DNA from: Plectosphaerella cucumerina
Taxonomy: Eukaryota; Ascomycota; Sordariomycetes; Glomerellales; Plectosphaerellaceae
Reading direction: 5' to 3'
DNA length: 64,000 nucleotides
NCBI GenBank assembly: GCA_020746995.1
Contig: JAGPXD010000004.1
Coordinates: 5,050,868-5,114,867, forward strand
Part shown: positions 34,686 through 46,268 of the stretch, piece by piece
Position numbering within the stretch: position 1 is the first letter of the stretch
Layout of the letters: each line of letters begins with the position of its first letter
The notes under the pieces: model-generated
What the model was told of the DNA's origin: nothing
The model's database searches: none
Seen by the model: only the letters and a program-made list of their open reading frames with translations
Made by a program: the position numbers and the translations under genes

Positions 34686-35275
34686 AGTAAGCGCCAATAC
34701 TTCGGGCGAATTCAATTCCTCTATATCTGCTGATCGTTGTGAATGGTGGTTGGGCTTTACGTGGGAAAGCACTTCTGACACGTTCGAGTACTGGCTGTAG
34801 CATTACAGCCTCCATCACTCCGTGTATCAAGCTGCGTCTGTTCCCTTATCCGATTGCAAAGGTCGATAGATACGATCCGTTTGACGAGATTGCGAAACAT
34901 CAATTACAGGCGATCTCGCTGAAGGAAACAGCCCCCCGACAGGCTGGGATAACATATAATAACTATATCAGATCAGCTAGTCGCGGGTTAGGTCGATGCC
35001 GCGAGGCTGCTAAAGCGCGGGCTCGAGGGTTGTACGGTAGCGGCGCAGCGTGGAGGACGCCGGAGCAGTACGCTGCGAGAAACTATCGCAGTAGTAGATA
35101 GAACCTTTTGAATTTTGACCCTGTTGCAAGGGGTTGGGCTAGGTCAGACGCCCTGCGGTGCATATTGGTCCGACCGGGGTTTAGAGCCTAGTAACGCCGG
35201 ACAACACCTGATTATTCAGCTGATGCTGTGAGAGAGGATTCGATCGCAGGACGACTGCGCAGATTGGGTGGGTAC
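34686..35275. other. short unassigned region
   Basis: A plus-strand frame (about 34740-35101) ends in a basic segment, with no family recognised. A single GACGCCCTGC word near 35150 recalls the repeat units at 7996-8270. The 3' flank of the coiled-coil ORF and the promoter of the Rep-like gene would lie here. Confidence 0.3.
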
Positions 35276-36016
35276 ATGCACCAGATAGATGCGAGGAGGC
35301 ATATAAAGACCAAAGGCATCACCGACGGACCTTTCCTTACTCTGTGCCCTTTCCCCGGCTCCCATCAATGTGCGAGTATTCTCTTCGGGGAGTGGATCGA
35401 TATGAGGGGCGTGGATCGCATGGGCACCGTTGGCGCCGTCAATGAGGATGCGGAGGGGCATCGGAGGAAGAAGCGCCCGGACCAGTACAGCCACTGTCAG
35501 GCTTCCTTGTCGACGAGGAAGAATAAAAGACCTCACGAGCAGCGGGTCGCGAATGTTTTGCAACCTTTCGTTCTGCCCGAGAAGCTGCTGTGGTGGAAGG
35601 AAAAGTATTTCGCCACGGATTGGTGGGATAGGCCGGTCTTGCTGTTGCGGGGACCGTCACGAACTGGCAAGACCAAGTGGGCGGAGTCTCTTGGTGACAA
35701 TCCCATGGTCATAGTAGGCCGGTTTTCTTTTGACGCAGTGATTCCAAACGCCAGTCATATCGTGTTGAGCGACATCCGGTGGGACAAGTTTAAGTACTGG
35801 CGGGAGTTCCTCGGGTCTCAAGAGGATTTCGCGGTGACCGACAAGCTCCAGGGGGAGAAGAGGGTCAGGTTGGGTGTGCCTGTGGTTATTACGTGCAACA
35901 AGGACAACGATCCCAGGCTGGTGGATTACATTAGAGCGTATTTGGAAGACACTGGGGCTGTTGTTGTAACCTTGGAAGGTCCCTTGTTCGAGGATCCGGG
36001 AAACGGAAGAAAATAG
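35276..36016 (+). CDS. CRESS-DNA virus Rep-type superfamily 3 helicase, endogenous
   Basis: Open frame of 246 codons from the ATG at 35276 (the frame is open 16 codons further up). The C-terminal half has the superfamily-3 helicase layout of replication-initiator (Rep) proteins of circular ssDNA viruses, closest in feel to geminivirus/genomovirus-type Reps: Walker A GPSRTGKT at residues 126-133, Walker B-like HIVLSDI at 161-167, motif C VVITCNKDND at 203-212, with family-typical WREFLGSQ between. The N-terminal HUH nuclease motifs of a true Rep are not present in the first ~100 residues, so it cannot nick an origin by itself. No RIP stops: the frame is intact. It is best read as an endogenised or domesticated viral-type helicase; a fungal homologue family is possible. 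Confidence 0.7.
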   Translation: MHQIDARRHIKTKGITDGPFLTLCPFPGSHQCASILFGEWIDMRGVDRMGTVGAVNEDAEGHRRKKRPDQYSHCQASLSTRKNKRPHEQRVANVLQPFVLPEKLLWWKEKYFATDWWDRPVLLLRGPSRTGKTKWAESLGDNPMVIVGRFSFDAVIPNASHIVLSDIRWDKFKYWREFLGSQEDFAVTDKLQGEKRVRLGVPVVITCNKDNDPRLVDYIRAYLEDTGAVVVTLEGPLFEDPGNGRK

Positions 36017-37011
36017 AAAGTCAATTGATTGTTTTGTTCCGGACCACGACATTGCATGCGAACGTATGATATGGACGAAGGGACCGGCGGACGGGGCGGT
36101 CTTGGGAAGGCAAATCGTAAGCTTGTGCCCTGGGGTTGAAGTGGAACCGGCTGATGACCTGGCATGCTGTCCAATACATAACCGGCCCTGTCAGCGTCAC
36201 ATTGGGGGTCATATGCCCATGTCTGCCGAAAAAACAATGGATCTGGAATCTACCCTACACGGCGAGGAATAGAACCGAGTCGTTCGGTGGGACAGTTGGA
36301 GAAACGGTCGCGGTTGAAGGGCATTCGGGGGATGACCCTGGTCAAGGGGATGGCGGAATACGGGTTAGCGCGACAAACTGACCGTGCAGCAAAGGAAGCC
36401 GCCCCGATAACAGCTCGCAATTTCCTCACCACGACTGAAAGAATGCGAAACAACAGCCGTAATTGGCCAATATCGGTAAGGGACGAGTCGACGCCGGCCG
36501 ATTGAGACGATGAACCAGAGTCGGACGAGCGCGAGCGGCGCTGCGGGTGGGGGTGGAAACGATCGCGAGGTGACGATGAGATTGCGGAGACGAGTTGATA
36601 GGCTACCCTGGGAACCGAACCTGAAGCTGCGGATGAATCGCACGGATGCAGTGATGTAGCACAGTCGCGGGCAGACATGGCAGCCATCACTTGCGTCCTC
36701 GAAGCAATCGGAGGCTACAACAGATAGGAACATGGCACGCGGCTCAGTGACGGAGCTTGTGCTACGGAAGGCCACCCAAGTCACCATTCCCCATCAGCTT
36801 CCTACCGGCCTCGTCATGCAGGGGCGTGGTTCTTTGTTGCCACTGTGCCACCAGGCAATGTCACGAGCGTCCCGCCAGGCGCTGCTGAAAGCCAAGGCTC
36901 GTTGCCGCATGCATCAAAGCCCACGCTCTTTGGAAGGGATTGCATGCCATGGTCAATTGATGGGAGCCGTGGTGGTGTTACGTCCACAGTGGGTGTTTCG
37001 CCCATCCAAGG
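36017..37011. other. intergenic, nothing recognised
   Basis: Short overlapping frames on both strands (e.g. minus 36250-36690) show biased composition but no domain. No repeat until the minisatellite at 37012. Confidence 0.3.
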
Positions 37012-37126
37012 CATCAGAACCCCGCGCCATTTCATCAGAACCCCGCGCCGTTTCATCAGAACCCCGCGCCGTTTCATCAGAACCCTGCGCCGCTTCATTA
37101 GAACCCTGCGCCGCTTCATTAGAATC
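37012..37126. repeat. 21-bp minisatellite, ~5.5 copies
   Basis: Tandem units of CATCAGAACCCCGCGCCGTTT with variants (CCATTT, CCTGCGCCGCTTCATTAG). Because 21 is divisible by three, each frame across it yields a repeated heptapeptide on both strands; I do not take these as genes. Confidence 0.9.
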
Positions 37127-37373
37127 ACTCCCGTCGTTACTTCATTCGAAGGCAAAACAAATCCACCACCTGTGTCAACGCCACAGCTGCATGTCAACGT
37201 GCTTACCGCAATTGCTCCTGCCAATTTTCTCCTCGTAAAAGTTAATTTCCCCGAGGGGCCATGCTGATATGCGGACAGACGTTATGAAAATGGTCACGGC
37301 TTACGGGACAGCAAGAGATTGTCTAACTGTGCGAGAACACCATGACGGTTCTCTACCACCTCGACTATTCTCA

Positions 37374-38156
37374 TCAGGAGGAAATAGCACATCCAATCAT
37401 CCCTAGTTCGGAAGCCGCCAGCTTTACGTTCTCCTGCTCTGGTTCTCCGAACTCAAAACCCCGCACAAACGACAAGAAGAAAAAGCAGAAATATGTGCTC
37501 GCTATGGAATCGATCAAATCTTCCAACTTGTCTACCAGGTCGATTGTCGATTCGTCGTCTCCGCCTTGCCATGTTTTCGTGCCCCTTGCAAGCATGCTGC
37601 AGAGGGAGAGCTCGCTCATCAGGTCGATAATGTCGTCTGCTTCGCCCTGCCTCACCGGCGACACGTCGTCTCCTCCCCACAGCTGGTCATGGCGGTTGAA
37701 ATCGCCGGCGATGACCACGTCCACCACTTCCCCGGTGCTCCGTCTGGCATCTTCGATCACTCTCCGTATCTGGCCGCATGTCTGCCGCAACGCCCGGGGT
37801 TCCTGCCCCTGCACATACACCGACACCACCAACACCCGTCGTCCGGGTAGCCGTATCAACGCCGCCGTCATGTCCGTGAGGACATATGGGAACCCGTTGT
37901 AGTGCAAGGATGCAATCTCCCTTTGGATTCTCATTGCCGGAGGTGGTCCTTTCTCGGCAGGCGGCGGCCCTTGTGACCAGCGAGAAGCTGCCTTGTCCTC
38001 CCCATTTTCTAGCCCTGCCCATGCTGCGCGATTCGGCCTGTAGCGGAAGCCGGATGCGGATGCGATATAGGTCTTCGCGATGTTCGGCCTAGGTTTGTGT
38101 CCCCGAACGGATTTTGACTGGATGGACGGCGAGAGGCGGTCATCATTACGGAGCAT
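37374..38156 (-). pseudogene. LINE endonuclease fragment (Tad1/I-type EEP)
   Basis: Open frame of 260 codons from the ATG at 38156. It contains an exonuclease-endonuclease-phosphatase domain as found at the start of ORF2 of Tad1-clade LINEs: VVSVYVQGQ, VVIAGDFNRHDQLWGG (about 37655-37705), then GTKTW and STIDLV (about 37540-37580). These supply the catalytic Asn and Asp residues of the AP-type endonuclease. After about residue 215 the family sequence stops and unrelated residues run to 37374, so the element is cut before its reverse transcriptase. No RIP-type stops. It may be a 5' fragment captured by recombination. Confidence 0.7.
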
Positions 38157-39346
38157 TGGGTGCAGTGCCTGCGTGGGCGTCTGGCTTTAGTCCAGTGCAG
38201 TGTAGAGCTGGATACGACCCGGCGATACTCGGATGGGGTATGATTTCGTGTATCTTGTCCGGAGTGTGACTTGTTTTAGCTCTCCGTGTTCGGCGGAGGG
38301 CTGTTTGTAGCCGCATTGGTCTTACTTGGGTATAGGTGCGGACAGCTCAGCTTCGCATGCGGCCCAAGGCAATGCATCGTCTTGGGCGGCGGTGCTTTTG
38401 GCACTTCGCACCCGAAGAGTTCGCAAAAGCAAGAATGACGCCGCGAGAATGTAACCCGAGACTTCAGGTTTCAATCGGCGATTTAACTACGTCCTCGTTC
38501 GCCGCGTGCTGCGTCTTACTTGTTGGGGACTACCCGCACAAACGTCGTTTGTCACTCGTCTGGAAACCGTTTTCTAACCCCGACTACGTTTTCGCCACTC
38601 TTGCAAGATGCGCCCGGTTCCCCCCTATTATACTTGCCATGCGGTACGCGCGTCCTTATCCCGCGTCGCTTGACCCCGGCCCGTCCCTCCTTCCAGGTCT
38701 GTCCGTGCAAAGGGTGGTCCTTGTTTCTCGACGCCGTTCGCTCCCATGGCGTCGTAGCGTTCTTGTTTCCCGTTTCCTCCATTCCGTCTCTTCCCGTCCG
38801 TCGCCGACCTTGGGGGCTTAGCCCGGGGTTAGCCTGCGGGGCCCGAGCATCCTCTGGGTTAGGGTTGTGGTTGGTTGGATCCGGCAGTTGCCGCAGGCTT
38901 GCCCGCACCCGCTTGCTACTCCTGTCCCGCCCGCCCCGGGGGGGCTCGAGCCCGCGTCGCGACGCGTCCCCCCGCGGGAACCGAACCTCACTTCCCACCG
39001 GAATGACGGCCAGGAGCGTCTCGAGCGGCAGTATCCACGCGATGAACGCCACCATCACCCTCCCGAGCTGCGGCGGCAGGCCTTCAGGGGGGGGGCTTCG
39101 GGGCGATCAAGAAGGAAAGGCGGAGGGTTAGCATTTCGAAAGCTTCATCCGAGTTTGCCTTTGGTAGTTGTGGTTCTTCACATTGAATGGGGGCCGGTCT
39201 CAGGGTACTCTATGGCTGGGAGAGGGCCGGCGGGTCCCGACATATGGATGTGGTGTTCCCGTGGTAGTCGGGGCGCTGAAGCGCGGGCGGGCGGCTCCAG
39301 GCATCTGCGGAGGGGTTCGGGGTTGGACACAGCCTCGACTGAATTC
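38157..39346. other. unassigned region
   Basis: GC-rich with G- and C-runs. A word GGAATGACGGCCAGG occurs both at about 39000 and 45980 within similar C/G-rich surroundings, suggesting a dispersed repeat, perhaps from LINE 5' regions. No gene supported. Confidence 0.3.
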
Positions 39347-41638
39347 TTAGTGTCGTACTGTGAAGGAGTCGCTGGTCCAGCCATACTTGGTGTGCAGGCG
39401 GCGTGCAAGATATAGCAGGCGGAAGCCTTCCAACTTTGCGCTGTGCGGTCGATGGAGTGTGATGGAGCCATGTGCGGCCAGCGTGGCGGGTGGCGCGTAT
39501 GTGAAGACTGAGCCGTCCCTCGGCTTGATGCCGAAGCCGATATCGGCCATGGCCGATTCGAAGTTACTCCAGCTTAGGACCCTCGACGCTTCCGATCGAC
39601 GCAGCAACGTCGTCATAGTGGCGACGGTCGTCGGGCTGGCGGGGAGAACGCACGCGGGTGGGGGTGCAAGTGCCGGTTCGCTCGCCAACGGCGGTGACGG
39701 GTCCCGGGCAGGGGACGGCGGTACCTGTGGTGGCCGGGTCTTCTGTTTCCGTTGCTTATTGGCAGGGGGGTGCGTGACTGTCGGGACGGCATCGTGGTCG
39801 GTTGTCGCCGGCTCCCGGGCTGTGGCAGCCGGCTGCCGGGCTGTGGCAGGAGACGGGATAGCGGAGCTGAGCAGCTCGAGGGCATGGGTGATGACAGCAT
39901 TGTAACGAGCGGCGACGTCGCCGCCGCCTTCCCCGGCGACATTAGCAGCCAGGCGGTCGCGGGCGCCGTGGAGCCCGGCCGATGTCAGGGGCGCGCTTGC
40001 GGAGGGGATGAAGTCGGCGATGTCAAGCGTCGCGCTAAGCACGTCCAGGTCTGCGTCGACGGCGGCGAGGGACGATAATACCTCCTGACATCGATGGCGC
40101 GTGAAGGTGGGCAGCGAGGCCGCCGCAGCCAGGCCCTGCACGAGCCAGACAATTTCGGCAAGGTCAGACAGCGCATCGGCAACCCCCCCGTCCGGCTCGT
40201 CCGAGGATTCCGCGGCAGGCAGGCCTTCTAGTGCGGCGATGAGGGGTACAGCCTGGTGGCATGGAGTGGTTGGTTTGCTGAGGCGGAGGAGGTACCGGTC
40301 ACGGGCAGAGGTGGTCGTCAAGGTTTCTGCATCATTGCGTAGGACGAGCCTGTGGCGGCCTGCATTGTCGGGACGCGCCGTCCGTCGAAAGGCAGTTCTG
40401 AGGGTGTCGCTTATCGAGAGCTGGCGCCCCAGCCATGCCTGGGCTACGGCATACTCGCCATGGCATATGTTGGCGACATGTTGCGCGATAGTTGCGCGGT
40501 TCGCTTTGTCTGTCGTGTCGAGCAGGCGGAGGAGGCGGGCGAGAAAGCGCCATGTAGCGTCGGCACGAGCGGCGCCCTTGACCACGTCGACGAAGACGCC
40601 GGGTATATATTCAGACGTGTACGTAGGGAGGGTGCGGCCCAGCTCGTCCGGGAGGAGATCAGGACGGCTGTAGAAGTGGATGTTGAGGGCGTGCGCGAAT
40701 ACTTCGGGCTCGGTACGCAGAAGGCCGTTGTAGTCTCTGTAAGCGGTCGCCCTGTCGTCGACGGCGGCGATGAAATCTTGGATGTGGGAGGCTGGTTCGC
40801 TATGTGGCCGGGGCTGTTGCGCCTTTCCCGTTGCTGTTGTCGGAGCGACCGCGATGGCGGACCTGGAAGGGCATTGTTTTCGGCTGGCCGGCGGGTTTGG
40901 TGGCTCTATCGGGTTCGCCGCGTTGAGGATATCGTCGATAAGGAAAAGGAGGGACTGGGCGAGCATCGTCTGACGGGCGATGACGAGTTCGCCGACGCGT
41001 TGCGGGATGACGAGGTTTGGCTTGACGAGGACATCGAGGCCGGTCAGGACGTGGTCGGCGTGGTCAGGCTCGATGCGTATAGAGGACCCGTAGCGGCCGT
41101 CCACAAAAAAGGTCCAACAGTCTCGAAAAACGTCCTTGTGCTTGAGCCCGTGTTCGTTGACCATCGCTTGGATGAAGTCGCCGTCGCCGAGCGGTCCGCC
41201 GTCGACGCTGCCCATATATAGCGCATGGAGGTCTCGGGTGGCGCGATCGTGCAGGATGTTGAGGAGGTTATCGGCGGGCCCTGAGGCCAGGTCTTGCAGG
41301 TTCCATTCGGGAACAATCAGGTGGACGTTGCCGAGGCTGTCGTCCTCGCGGGACCGGAGGATCTGGTTGTCGGCGCCGCCAGCGCGGAGCGTGCTTTCGC
41401 GCTCTGCAGCAGTAAGTCGCCTCCATGTGCTCTCGATCTCGGCGGTGCTGCGGGAGTACCGGCGGTGCAGGTCGGCATGCAGCGCCTGTAGGGTGTCTGC
41501 GCTTGAAGCCATCGCGGTGCTCTCGAGGGGTTTTCGTTGCTTGATACACAGATGCACAGCGAGCTGAATGGTCTCATGCACGGACCACCTTCGTGACTTC
41601 CTTCCGCCATGGGCATCTGACTTACTGCGGCCCAACAC
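39347..41638 (-). CDS. large unknown fungal protein with HicA-like C-terminus
   Basis: A single open frame of 763 codons without RIP damage. The first ATG in frame is at 41512 (about 721 aa), but coding-like sequence (RRWSVHETIQLAVHLC, SANT-like) extends upstream to ~41600, so a 5' exon probably exists. The body is helical with no recognised domain, followed by a disordered Pro/Thr/Ala-rich linker (about residues 590-680). The last 75 residues have the order W-NFESAM-DIGFGIKPRDGSVFTY ... SITLHRPH ... YLARRLHTKYGW. This recalls the small dsRNA-binding-like HicA fold (GF, GS+h, H-P-H, alpha helix), although the HicA catalytic His after GS is Val here. Function unknown. The similarity is by eye and needs a structure-based check. 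Confidence 0.55.
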   Translation of the reverse strand: MLGRSKSDAHGGRKSRRWSVHETIQLAVHLCIKQRKPLESTAMASSADTLQALHADLHRRYSRSTAEIESTWRRLTAAERESTLRAGGADNQILRSREDDSLGNVHLIVPEWNLQDLASGPADNLLNILHDRATRDLHALYMGSVDGGPLGDGDFIQAMVNEHGLKHKDVFRDCWTFFVDGRYGSSIRIEPDHADHVLTGLDVLVKPNLVIPQRVGELVIARQTMLAQSLLFLIDDILNAANPIEPPNPPASRKQCPSRSAIAVAPTTATGKAQQPRPHSEPASHIQDFIAAVDDRATAYRDYNGLLRTEPEVFAHALNIHFYSRPDLLPDELGRTLPTYTSEYIPGVFVDVVKGAARADATWRFLARLLRLLDTTDKANRATIAQHVANICHGEYAVAQAWLGRQLSISDTLRTAFRRTARPDNAGRHRLVLRNDAETLTTTSARDRYLLRLSKPTTPCHQAVPLIAALEGLPAAESSDEPDGGVADALSDLAEIVWLVQGLAAAASLPTFTRHRCQEVLSSLAAVDADLDVLSATLDIADFIPSASAPLTSAGLHGARDRLAANVAGEGGGDVAARYNAVITHALELLSSAIPSPATARQPAATAREPATTDHDAVPTVTHPPANKQRKQKTRPPQVPPSPARDPSPPLASEPALAPPPACVLPASPTTVATMTTLLRRSEASRVLSWSNFESAMADIGFGIKPRDGSVFTYAPPATLAAHGSITLHRPHSAKLEGFRLLYLARRLHTKYGWTSDSFTVRH

Positions 41639-41789
41639 TCAGCGGGCGCCTATTAGGCGCGTTACGACCCAGGCACAACCTTCCGAAGATGCGCAGGCTG
41701 GAACCGAGGCGGCGCTTGTCGGCGAATATGTGCGGTGCGACTGTAGAGCAATAAGGCAATTGACGATGTCGTAAAGCGTTAGGCCAGAG

Positions 41790-42175
41790 GAGGTTTCCGG
41801 TGAAGACTTGAATTAATCACTGTCGTGAATCTATCTGTTGGGACCTGCACCAGAGGTCCTTCCTTAAGTACCTCTGATACCATCCCTGGATCACCCAGGC
41901 GGATCGTGGCTCACTGCGCTCCCTGAGCCAAAAGGCTCATGGCTCACGGTGAGCCAAGCACCACACAGGATTGGCTAGATACAGTGGGCCAGGATCGTCT
42001 TATCGGGGGCCCTAAGCCTGACCCTGGTCGGAATGACCTGCTCCCTGAGCTGGGCGTTACACTAGTCTCTGACCCTGTTGTCCTGCAGACGGGGCGAAGG
42101 CTGAGATCCTTATATAGTTACATCACAGGAGCTCTACATTTATTAAGCCAGGAACTTCATACGTAATTACGTACA
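41790..42175. mobile_element. LTR remnant (solo or truncated)
   Basis: The stretch GAGGAGGTTTCCGG ... CGTGAATCTATC (41790-41837) matches the sequence before the RIPped LTR at 17395-17455. From TGTTGGGACC at 41838 it continues as a probable LTR with a TATA-like CTTATATAG near 42110. The right edge is uncertain (about 42170). Unlike its RIPped relative, it carries normal CpA content. It may be what is left after loss of the element's body. Confidence 0.45.
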
Positions 42176-44302
42176 TCAAAAGTTGAGGGCGCAACTCTGT
42201 CACAAATAGATGCCATTCTCAGTAATTAGAACGCGGACGACGTGCAGGTGTCCAAAACTGAAGGCAAAAGGAGATACGTGCGACCCAATTAGCCTAGACA
42301 GTCCATGCCTGCCCCCTTCCTTCTCCAAGAGAAGTTAGCGGGACATATCGGAGAGGAAGCTGGAGCCAGAAGGTCGAGCTTTGTTCCCCCTTGGGCTCGG
42401 TCACCCAAAGGCCGAGAAAAGAGTACTCATCAAACCCCACTCTTGTACTAGCAGGAAGCGTGAAAAGATTGTTGTAGAAGAGGTGAGACATGGATACAAC
42501 CACCAGCGGCAAGTTGGCGATCAGCGCAGAGATGACCGTCGGCAGGAGCAGGGCCGCCTGACTAGGGACTTAGTATAGTTCCAGGGATGGCCACGTCAGA
42601 GAGCTTGGTCAACGTCGTTTCGGCAAGCCCGTTGCTCCTTGGCTTATGCTCCAAGGCTCTAACGCCCTGTATGCGTATAAATAATCCCGTACTAGTGGCT
42701 TAGCGACTGTCTCGTCGTGATTTTATATTTCGCTTACATGAGACCGGGGATTCGGGTTGGCACAGAGACAGCACGTGGCATGACAGGAAGACCGAACGAC
42801 AACGCATCATACCGCCCGCGCCCCGAGCATTTGCCATTCGTCATTCTTCGGACGGGGGGCTCTTGGCGGATACGGAGGTCATGGTATTCGTCTCTGGTGA
42901 CGAACCTTGAAGTTGAAGTTGGGTCGACGGCGGCAAGAGCTGAGGTGTTCAGGAAGAAAGGAAGGTTTCGATACGAAAACAGCAAGGGGGTTTTGGCGGG
43001 ACCCCAAGACTGCCACACGCTATCACGTGATCCCAGCGGGTAATTGCGGGCAGGTCTGCATGGCAAGCCAATAGCTGTCCCCGGAAGCAAGGTTTGGCCA
43101 ACAGCCGAACCGCGGTATCCACGCCGAGCTCAAAATACTCCACACCTCCATTGACGAAGTCAAACACGAGCTCACTCTGGATTTTGCCGGAGAAACCTCC
43201 GTCTTTATCATTGCCGAATATACTTTTTGCGAACTATGACATTCCCCCTCGAACATACGCCATGAAATCACCCGACCTGCGAGCCAGACAACGAGCCAAA
43301 CGACGAGTCACACGCACCGCCGTCAGACAACACCATGGCCACACCTCGGCCATCGCCAGCGAGAACAGCATATCTTTTGCAGGATTGTCGCCGTCGAAAA
43401 CAGTCAGCTCGGTGCCAGCTTCAACCGGACGGGATGGAGTATGAGGCGATGGATGTTAACAAACCCTTTGATGCCGGAAGGTTTGCTGGTACAGAGCTTG
43501 AACAAGATCAGCCACGGGGTCGAGGTCGTGCCCCCAGGTTTCAAGGTCAGTCCACCCGGCAAGACTCGTCTTGCATGTCACTATCCAGTCGACTTGTGAT
43601 CTCTGACATCACAGCTACCTTGCAGGACCAAATCAACAACCTCAAACAAACCGATCTCCCCCTGTCTTACTATTACGATCACATGTTTCAACGGCGCGTT
43701 CAAGGCGATGACCTCGCGCCCCCGACCTTTGGCTGTCACGACTTTGAGCTGCGTGACGTCAGCGTCTTGTCGAGGCCGCCTGGAACACCTTTCTTCACTC
43801 GCCCCTGCTGAGATTGGTCATTTGCGGCCGGAAGTCGATTTCCAAGGCTCATCGGGTTCACCCTCTGCAAGCACATCCCAGAGTTCCGCATCGCTTATAC
43901 CAAGGGGAAGGGTCGATTTATGTCCTCTATGCGAACCCGGCTTTCGAGGCTCATGATTCCACCGGGCAGCACGCGGCCATCGATTGTCGTCTCCTAAGAT
44001 TTGGCACATCTTCCATCATCATCGCAGACTATCCCGACGTCCGAAAATGTATCTACTTTGTACATGATCTCTTCCGTCGGATGTTTCAAGGCCTCAAAAG
44101 CCCGTGCGACGTTCCTTCCATCCTCGCTTTGTCAGATTCCGTCATTCGCTGGTTCCTCGTTGGTTTAAATTATCAGCAAGCAGGCTTGAAGGCGATTCTC
44201 CAAGTGTCCAGAGTCCTATCTACGGCGACTGGAGCGGCGCTTGCTGTTTGTGGCACGAGGGTGGGTTAGTGGGTGGGTAACGTGTTGGGCCCAGTTCCGG
44301 GA
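42176..44302. other. unassigned coding-like debris
   Basis: Several plus-strand frames (43094-43444, 43335-43811, 43814-44269) in different phases contain protein-like pieces (e.g. HELTLDFAGETSVFIIAEYTF near 43165, LYANPAFEAHD near 43925), suggesting one gene broken by frame changes or several introns. I do not recognise the family. No mobile element is seen. Confidence 0.3.
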
Positions 44303-44623
44303 TCACGTATTGTCGAGTCGCCCTGTTGCCTTGGCGAACCGTATCGTAGCTCGGACCGCTTTCATGTCTGGTTTCCAGTCTGGTCCATCGGACGCTCTTT
44401 TTCCTCCGAGGTAGAAAGAGACATCGTGTCTTTGCGTGTCTGTGCATTGAAGGATCTCGGTGCGTTGTGTTGTCCATTGCGCACATCTGAGGAGAAAGTG
44501 CTCCACCGTCTCTGTTGCTTGTCCGCACGCGCATTGGTCTGAGGGCACTGCCTTGAATCGGAAGAGAGACTCGTTCAGCCTCGATATGCCCGTTCTGAGT
44601 TGAGCGAGGATGGTTGCCTCCAT
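44303..44623 (-). pseudogene. LINE ORF2 C-terminal fragment
   Basis: Minus-strand frame reading AQLRTGISRLNESLFR then C-x-CG-x3-ETVEHFLLRC (about 44490-44545). This is the CCHC-type zinc motif that ends ORF2 of Tad1-clade LINEs after the RNase H domain. Only this tail is preserved; RT and RNase H are absent upstream (44624-45600 minus shows no such motif). It may come from the same family as the endonuclease fragment at 37374-38156. Confidence 0.65.
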
Positions 44624-46268
44624 CCAGCAAGTGTTGATCTGTATTGATAATACTTCGTAGAGGTGGAGGCGCGTCTACCTACATAGACCCTCTACCTTGC
44701 ATCCCCTTGGATCCTATTCCGCTTCGCCGCGGGGCACTGCCGGTTCGCAAGTCAACACCAGTTTGCTCCTTAAGCCAACCTCAACCGCTTCCTTGTAGGT
44801 TCCATCCTCGATGGCCGCCTCAAAAGGTACCGTTCTCTCGGTAGACCGACACGCGCGTCCGTCCTCTCGAGCCATATAGAAAGTGTCGTAGCTGCGATCC
44901 ACCCATCCAGCCTTCCGTCGCTTCCATTATATGCTGCGCCCCGCAGACTGTCAAATCTGTTTCGCGCTGCCTCGCAAGATCTCTCTCACAAGGCCGACCG
45001 TGTCTCGCAGGAGTTCATCCACTTGTATCCTCTCTGTGCCCAATACAGCCAAGCGACACAGTGTTGTCCCTCCCACTAACCAAGGTGCTTCGTCGTTCTC
45101 TGCGTGGGTCCGAGGGTGTCGTGTCTTGCCGCTACATGTCGTCGATCGCCGTTCTCGCTTCCGTTTCTCCTCGACGCCCCTTTTCCCTTTCGACAGAGCA
45201 GCCCGAAAGCACCCCAAGGGTGTCCTATTCCACGACCCGTATGTCCATCGTTTGTAGGCTCGATTTCGCTGTCGTAGGTCGGATGGTTTTCAAAATGTTC
45301 CCTTGTGGCCTGTGCGCGGTAGGGTTCGCGAACCCTAGCGCTGTCGTGGCCCAAACCAACTGACAAGTGCTGGTTTGTGACTCTTCCCGGCTCTGCCAAT
45401 GCCCCGAGACGAAAGGCATTCGCAGGTTCCCAGCCAGCACCGCGGGGAGGTGAGAGTCGTCGCTGGCCAGCATACTACTGTACCTGCTCTGTTTGGTTTG
45501 CGCGCGCGGGGTACTGATTAAGTCTGCCATGTCGTCAATGACTCTGTCGAGATCGTCTGCAGGTTCTCTCGATGAATTCCGTCCGTTTGCTTGATCGAAA
45601 TTCAATCACCGTCCGTATTTTTCTCTCTTTCCTGGAAGGTGACGCCGGAAGTCTCTCACTCGACGCCTTGCAGACCGTCCCGCCATTTTCTTAACCTTTC
45701 CCGGGTCGTGTGCCGTCTGTTGTCGCAATTTCCCTTCTGCCCCCTTCTCTTCGATGGCTGCTGCTTCACCCCGGACGACGTCGCACTGCTAGTCAGGGGT
45801 CGCTGCTGGCTCTGCCGCCTCTGGTTCGCTGGCACGGCCCGTGCCCCACGCCATGTCCCGGGGGGGGGTCGAAATCACACCAGAATCGCGCACCAGGAAT
45901 CGCGACCCAAAACGCCCGTGCCCCTTGCTGGGCTTTTTGGCCCGCCCGCCGGTTTCCCCAGGAATCGCGCCGCGAAACCACCCGGAATGACGGCCAGGGG
46001 GTTAGGCAGACCATGCAGGCCTTCCAGATCGACCGAAACTTCCCTCCCGAAATCGAAGCCCAGATCGTCAGGCCCCTATCCTACCTATCGTCCAGATCAT
46101 CAGGCCTATAGGCCAGGACTTGTCCCCCGCCGAGACTGCTGTCGGATCACTGGGCCATGGTAAATCGCCCTCTTCCCAGATGTTGACCTCTGTGAACGGG
46201 AATTGCTGTAGTTGACGCAAAATTGTCGCCTCCGCGCATGTGTTGAAGTCGGAACTTGTTGAATCCTC
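44624..46268. other. unassigned region
   Basis: Frames on both strands without recognised domains. C/G-rich words near 45850-45990 recur near 38930-39010. Possibly LINE-derived, not provable by eye. Confidence 0.3.

Noticed and set aside
37012..37126. Heptapeptide-repeat protein
   Set aside because: The 21-bp minisatellite gives repeats in all frames; flanking sequence shows no coding features.
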